This document shows, one piece after another, positions 58,032 through 64,000 of a DNA stretch of 64,000 nt (position 1 is its first letter; the number at the start of each line of letters is the position of its first letter). Below the pieces are notes generated by a model that worked only from the letters and a program-made list of their open reading frames with translations, ran no database searches and was not told the DNA's origin. The stretch comes from Epiperipatus broadwayi. Its lineage: Eukaryota > Onychophora > Udeonychophora > Euonychophora > Peripatidae. The DNA lies in contig JAQFVV010000012.1 of assembly GCA_028023455.1 (NCBI GenBank), positions 2,694,023 to 2,758,022 on the forward strand, in the 5' to 3' direction. The position numbers and the translations under genes are program-made.

Positions 58032-58994
58032 TTAAAAACTACCCACAAATCCATTCACTTCCCATCCACCCTTAATATTAAAAGAACTCTTAAATAAGTT
58101 AATTGCTTCAGAATAATAAATTTTCAATAATAAAGACTCTTTAATTCTTCTTTTGATTTCATTTCTCTCAAAGAAGACAACCTTAGCTTCATCAAAATCA
58201 ATAGTGTGGCCTGTATCTTTTTCATGGACATACAAAGCAGAACTAAGATATCTATTTTAACTCTACTTTTATGAACCTTTATTCTTTCATTTAAACTCAA
58301 ACTACTCTGACCTATGTAAACCTTCTTACAAAATAAACAAGGAATAAAATATACCACACCAGGAATAGTCTTTTTATCAAAAACTTCTTTTGTATTATTT
58401 AATAAATTATTCAATGTAACACCCCTTTTCCAAGCAATTTTCTTATTTCCAAACAATTTACTATTTCTACACACAATTTTATAAGAAGACAATTTAAATG
58501 GCAAAGAAATAAAATCATATTTTTCTTTAACCTTTACATCCTTACAAATATTACTATTAAACAAAATACTTTTAACAAATTTATCAGAGTATCCAACACT
58601 CAAATAATCTTTATAAAATTGATATTTCTGAAACAAAGCTACCCCACTAGAATTATTTAATTTAATATTCCTATGACAATAATTCCTTAAAGCAGCTACT
58701 TTATGAGATACAGACTGATAGCTATCAGGTTTAATTATAGATCTTAATTCTTTACTTTTAACTAAATGACTGCACAATAAACAATTAGTTTCTATATTTC
58801 TAATCACCAAAAGATCTAAAAATTTTAACTTACCAAAATCTAACCCCCCTCCTTCTAACACAAATTTTATAGAAGGATCAAAACAATTAAACTCATTTAC
58901 AAATTCCTTCAATTTATCATTCTCAACTACAAATAAACAATCATCAACATATCTGACAAATAATTTTACATATAAACAATTCTTTTTAATAATA

Positions 58995-59000
<6 letters not shown>
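58032..59000 (-). pseudogene. 5'-truncated Penelope-like element (PLE-2): polymerase end plus GIY-YIG
   Basis: An open frame of 335 codons (59131-58124) covers this region, but its first ~47 residues come from the adjacent repeat and (TA)n (Tyr-Ile run). PLE sequence starts near residue 48. RYVDD (motif C) is at 60-64 and KPDSYQSVSHKVAALRNYCH (thumb) at about 134-153. GVVYFIPCLFCKKVYIGQ at 258-275 gives the GIY-YIG halves with the PLE-type C-x3-C between them, and R283 and H287 follow. A frameshift near 58235 moves the rest (MYVHEKDTGHTIDFDEAKV, then FFERNEIKRRIKESLLLK) into another frame ending at 58032. Motifs A and B are missing. The Asp pair and nuclease motifs are kept, so decay is recent compared with PLE-1. 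A different family from PLE-1. Confidence 0.88.

Positions 59001-59030
<30 letters not shown>
58994..59030. repeat. (TA)n at the PLE-2 truncation point
   Basis: TA run exactly between PLE-2 and the ribozyme-bearing repeat. Confidence 0.97.
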
Positions 59031-59031
<1 letters not shown>

Positions 59032-59070
59032 GATCTTGCGAATAGCTCTTAACAAGCTTTTCAGAATATC

Positions 59071-59115
59071 CCCTACCCCAGACTGGTTTCTGCTTCTGGT
59101 TCTTCAGTGAGGTGC
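59071..59115 (-). ncRNA. hammerhead ribozyme-like motif, minus unit
   Basis: Minus strand: ACCTCA then CTGAAGA (complement of 59101-59107), ten bases for stem II, GAAA, CCAGTC, then TGGGGT. Stem I (ACCTCA with TGGGGT) forms six pairs including one G-U. The core CUGANGA, GAAA and GTC is complete. Stem III is minimal (two pairs). Stem II is poor (ACCAGAAGCA), the main reason for doubt. Confidence 0.55.
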
Positions 59116-59579
59116 TAGGATATTCAAACATTAGATTTAAAATACCAGGTTAAAACCAGCACATTATCCAATGGTTAACTATTAAGTAGAAAATTTGAAA
59201 ATTTCAGACATTCAATGTCTTCAAATCCAGCTATCTAACTTAAATAGCCATATGGAACTGAACTAAGTTAAGAGCTATTGGCAATCTCATTAGTTAACAT
59301 TTGCAATACAAGCTTGTTAAATTAGGTCATGTGATATATGACTTGATTTCTTTGCAATTATATTTTTTGTTATTGAGACTTTGGTGATTGTATATTGATA
59401 CAGCTATTAAAATATGGTATACCTGAACTTAGTTTAGTCCCATGTGGCTATTTATGTTATATAGCTGGATTTGAAGACATATGGATCTCTGAAAATTTCA
59501 GATTTTCTACTTAATAGTTAACCATTAGATAATTTGCTGGGTTTGACCTGGTGTTTTAAATCTAATTCTTGAAGATTCT

Positions 59580-59624
59580 AGCACTTCACTGAGGAAGTCA
59601 GAATCAAAAACTGGTCTGGTGTTG
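59580..59624 (+). ncRNA. hammerhead ribozyme-like motif, plus unit
   Basis: CTGAGGA (59589-59595), weak stem II, AAAA instead of GAAA (59607-59610), and GTC (59614-59616). Stem I GCACTTCA with TGGTGTTG pairs partly. G12 is lost, so it should be inactive. Confidence 0.5.
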
Positions 59625-59732
59625 GGGATATTCTGAAAAGCTTGCAAAGAGCTATTGGCGAGCTTATTAGATAACATTTGTAATACAAGCTTGTTAAATT
59701 AGATCATGTGATATATGACTTGATTTCTTTGC

Positions 59733-59739
<7 letters not shown>

Positions 59740-59769
<30 letters not shown>
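59740..59769. repeat. (TA)n bordering the foldback
   Basis: TA run of about 30 bases. Confidence 0.97.
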
Positions 59770-59771
<2 letters not shown>

Positions 59772-62096
59772 GATAATAAACTATTATACACTTTCTTTCA
59801 ATCTGCAAGAGTACTTTCGGTTAACAATTCATGCTCCTTTAATCTTTTTTTAATATTGCACTTCAATTCATTTATATATGATAACATATATATATATATG
59901 ATAATATACAAATGTATAATAACATACACATAGGTGAATCGAGATGAAGTACTGAAAAAAGATTAATGTAGCATAAATTGTTATACAAGTGTGTGAAAAG
60001 TAAAAAAAAAATGACTTAATGATTATTTTATATAAAGAACAATATAGAAATTTCATTTTTACTATAAAGAATAAAATTTTGGATCTAGCCTAAGAAGTAA
60101 AAATAGTTTTCTAAAAAGTATATATTGTATTTTTATTTTTCATTTTATCATATTATTGTTGAGACAAAAAAAAGTAATGAATTTACATCTAATATACATA
60201 TAATCAAGAGATTGCTTATAATTAACCTAAAAGATAAATAAATTGTTATTGATTTCTTTAGCTAGCATAAAGAATTTTGGTTAAAGATAATCCCACTATC
60301 CATGAATATTTTAAAGTTCAACAAACTTGGTTAAATATTGTTTACACAAACATATATATACACATTGTATTTTATAAATAATTTCAATGATGCCATTATA
60401 TATTATTGCTAAATTAGTTTTAGTTTAAAGAACAGTAACAACATTCATTTATTGACTTTTATATAGGGTTTAAGGGTGGGGAAAAGGAAAGAGATTTTTT
60501 TTTTTTAATTTTATAACTAATATGTAAAGTTATATAATTCTATTTCGTTATTATTAAGATTATCTTTTATATAATATTTTACACTATTTTTTTTAAGTGA
60601 CAAGATAAAAATCAGATTTATATTCACTTTAATTTATAAATCTGTCATTTACGAGTGAAGTGTTTTGTTTGTTGGTAAAATTGAAATATTAGCTAATAAA
60701 GTTAATGGGGCAAAAATTTAATAATTCTATTTGTCACTAAGTAAAAAAACACTCATTTTGCTTTAACAAAAAAAAAAAGAAGATAAATACACTCCAGTGA
60801 TTTTTTTTCTTTTATCAAATTTTAATTAATTAAATATATATATTAAAACTTCTATCTACATTCTTTGAAACCACTTGATTATGATTTCTTTTATTTTGAT
60901 ATTAAAAATTAGGCTGGATAAAAGGAATATCATTTTTAGTTTGAAAAAATAAGAAAATAAAAAAAAAAAATACGCGCAGGAAATGCATAAGAAACATTTA
61001 ATTGCTCTGGTATACAAAAAGTGTTACGTTTAAGTTGGAATAACTATGAAATAAGTCAATGTTGGATGACTCATTTGTGTTGCATTTATGTGTATGTTGT
61101 CGGAATGAAAGTATATTTAGAAGAACACGACAAAGTAATATTACTTATCCATCATTTGTAGAATGTTATCATTATATAATCGCCTTCTTTACTTAATACT
61201 TATTTTTAATATTTATAACTACATTTTTACACTTTAATGATCACTAGAAATGTAGAAGAAATATGTATTCTGATAGTCAGCAGAAGTAAATGATATAGAA
61301 GCTAAACATTATTTTTAACATTATACAATGTCCAAAATATTAACCTTTTCCAATTCTTCTACTAAAAGAAAAATCTTGAATTAGCATTACTTGCAATAAA
61401 GAATAGAGTTTTTGTAACTGAATATGTATATAAAAGCAAAATTTTGTGTTGTGTAAAATTTTGGGAACAATATATGTATATTTTATATACGTTTCCTTTA
61501 ATTATAATGAAATGAGTTGATAATTAACTTCTCTGTTTAATGAATGTTTTTTCTTCCATAACTTCATTCTTAAAAATGTGTGAGATTGTTCAACCACTAA
61601 TCTTTTAAGATATTAAAGATAGAAAAAAAGAATAATTGCAAAACTTATATTTAAAAAGATCCATAACAGAATATACAAAATGAACATTCTATGATTAAAG
61701 TAATCAAATGATTTGTTATTTAAAAATAATATGAAGTTCAAATACATAAAGTGACTTTTACTCTTCAATCTGCTATCAATCACTCAATCAGCACATGCAG
61801 GAAGAAAATTGTTTTCTATTGTTGAATTTATGTATCTTTCAAGCACAGGAAGTGATTAAACCAACCATAATCCATGGATCATTATCAATTAAGTCCACAA
61901 CACTAATATAACACTAAATTATGCAGGGATTCTGAACATATATAAAGATAAACAAGATCTCCTATTCTTTAATATTAGTAGCAAAGTGTGCCTCATTCAA
62001 AATATATTATAAAAATCTCTGTATACCACATATATCAAATAATTCATTCACAATGAACTAATGTTAGCATATGATCTATTTTAGAATATATTATAT

Positions 62097-62149
<53 letters not shown>

Positions 62150-62968
62150 TAAATCCATATCATTTCATTTTTATCTAATATATTAAAAAAGTATTTTTTA
62201 ATAAAATTAATAAATAATTAGTTTTACTAAATATTAATAATTATAAAAATAATAGTATATTTTATGGTCAGTTAATTAATTTGAACAATTCCTAAACCTC
62301 ATTTGAATATATCACATTTATCTTCTTTTAAGTAATATATCATTGTAATATTCATCATGATGATGATGATCATTTTAATATTTTTTAAATATAATATCTG
62401 CCTTTTTCTATTAATGTATTAAGTAAATGTTTATATTTAAATATGTGCATCACTTACTAGATTTTATATTCAACAAAATGAAATTTTGATATATGTACTG
62501 TAGATGTGAAGGGACTTATATTGCATATACAATATATTTATCTGTCATACCTGTGGTTCAGATTCAAATCTGGATTAAATAATCTTAAACATTTTTCATA
62601 TGAATTTGTTTTAAGGTAACTAGTTCATACTAAATTCAAGTAACCATTCAATATTAGTTAAAAATGGTAACTATCTTTTCTTAGCTAGAAGGTAAAATAA
62701 TGATGAAAGATGTCTTGTTTTTTTCTAATTGGGAAGACTCGTGAATGCTGTATTTTTTATTATTTAATTATGAGGGGCTACACCAAATGTCTTATTTAAT
62801 ATTGGGCTATTTAAAGGCTGTATTACCTTTCTAATACATGTTATAGAAATACATGTCTTTTTCAGTGTATTATTAAAAAATTAGAAAATAGATATTAGTT
62901 TAATCAGTTTGTAAACACTGATTAAAATGTATATATAAAGTAAAACAGTGATGATGATGATGATAATC

Positions 62969-63000
<32 letters not shown>

Positions 63001-64000
63001 TATTTGAAAAATAATGGTTTATATTAATAAAATTTAGAAGTTTTCACTGTAGAACTATTTCAATAAATATCAGTAGATGTTAATAAACTTTGTATAAAAT
63101 TTTGAACTTTTCTTTTTTTATTGCTGAATAAAAACTTATAAAATAAGTAAATTATTCAATAAAATTAAAAAGAAAAGAAGAACTTTACAAAAGTACAATA
63201 AAAAATTTAAAGGGTTGACTGCTTGAGATTTTGCAAGAAGTTCAACAAGACCATGCCAAAATCCATAGATCATAAGCTTCAAGTTCTGCCTCTCTATTAT
63301 TGCACCCATGAACACAGATGCAAAACATTAATATACCAGTTATCTAATGGGGTCATATTTTTATTTTGACTTAGTCATATTACCTGTAAGCTTATTTCTT
63401 ATTGGTGCAAGATTTAACCATATTATATAAATATAACCTGATTAACATTGCATTGGCCTTATGCATAAAAATAAAAATCAAACTATAACCCATAATTCAT
63501 TAAAATGGAGGCCATAGACTAAATGACATTATAATTAATAAATTAAATCAAGAATATAATTGGTAAATATTATATATAAGGATTTGAAATGATAATATCT
63601 TTCAATATATAAAATTTGTTCTTGTAAAAATCTAGCACAAATTAGAATTTATATCATGTATAATTACTTAAAAATTTAAAATAATCTTGATCATATTAAC
63701 CATTAAAAATATATAAAGTGTTCATATATATATATATATATTATAAGAATTTTAAATATATAATTATAAGCTATCAGTTTTGGAACATCTGTCATTATTT
63801 ACGACATTAACTCGTAGTAAATCGTAAGATTTCGCGAGTATTAATGTATTATAAGAATTGTGGACTTAATTAGTGAAGTATTTAATAGCTTCACACTCTT
63901 AGATCAAAACACTTCTGCTTCACCTATTTATATATAAAAGTAGGTCGAAGTAAAGAAGGGATTCTCTCTTTTCTTCATAGCGTAAGCATGTGTTTTAAAG
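59770..64000. other. A+T-rich stretch with microsatellites only
   Basis: (TA)n at 59886-59900, 62100-62146 and 63725-63741. (GAT)n then (AAT)n at 62950-63002. No gene, SINE or inverted element was recognised in 4.2 kb. A B-box-like TTCAGATTCAAATCTGGA at about 62558 has no A-box partner. Confidence 0.5.

Larger units (their letters stand above)
59031..59740. mobile_element. retrozyme-like foldback, same family as 17.1-18.4 kb
   Basis: A minus-sense unit (59031-59270) joins a plus-sense unit plus the start of the next (59271-59740) at AAGTTAAGAGCTATTGG. It shares with the 17-kb array AATACAAGCTTGTTAAATTAG, GTCATGTGATATATGACTTG, GACATATGGAT-TCTGAAAA and the hammerhead region. The second CATTTGTAATACAAGCTTG near 59675 shows that the unit was tandem. 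(TA)n lies on both sides (58994-59030 and 59740-59769). Confidence 0.75.

Overview
This 64-kb window looks like repeat-dense, very A+T-rich, non-coding DNA from an animal nuclear genome, most likely an invertebrate. The evidence is the retroelement content: Penelope-like elements (PLEs) with GIY-YIG endonuclease, RTE-type LINE tails, a second LINE with a decayed reverse transcriptase, and a tRNA-Gly-derived SINE family. Long (TA)n tracts run throughout. I could not recognise any host protein gene, rRNA or functional tRNA. The species cannot be named from what is visible.

Layout. 0-7.6 kb: two copies of a ~0.9-kb repeat, a terminal-inverted-repeat DNA element, a coiled-coil/Cys-rich relic, and a decayed LINE. 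7.6-16 kb: almost featureless A+T-rich DNA, one SINE, (TA)n tracts and a three-unit inverted/direct repeat at 12.3-13.2 kb. 16-24 kb: a cluster of foldback and tandem repeats (17.1-18.4, 19.4-19.7, 22.1-22.7 and 23.2-24.0 kb). 24-47 kb: A+T-rich DNA with scattered SINEs, palindromic MITEs (28.3, 35.6 and 40.3 kb), a large foldback at 29-30 kb, an unidentified 134-codon ORF at 35 kb, and antisense LINE tails at 31.7-32.3, 38.3-38.7 and 41.7-42.5 kb. 47.8-50.4 kb: a more complex stretch of unknown nature. 51.6-55.6 kb: a broken PLE whose 3' end is repeated upside-down at its 5' side. 57-59.8 kb: a MITE, a 5'-truncated PLE and another foldback repeat. 59.8-64 kb: A+T-rich DNA without recognisable genes.

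The most interesting pattern is that hammerhead-ribozyme (HHR) folds of type I can be read in several unrelated repeat families: 19.5 kb (best, full core), 29.36 kb (minus strand), 23.8 kb, the ~370-bp tandem repeats at 17.1-18.4 kb and 59.0-59.7 kb, and directly after the GIY-YIG reading frame of the PLE at 58 kb. PLEs and short tandem retrozyme-like repeats of animals are known to carry such ribozymes. I infer that the window records several generations of PLE-driven, ribozyme-bearing small retroelements, many left as head-to-head foldbacks and often bordered by (TA)n. Whether any copy still cleaves cannot be settled from sequence alone.
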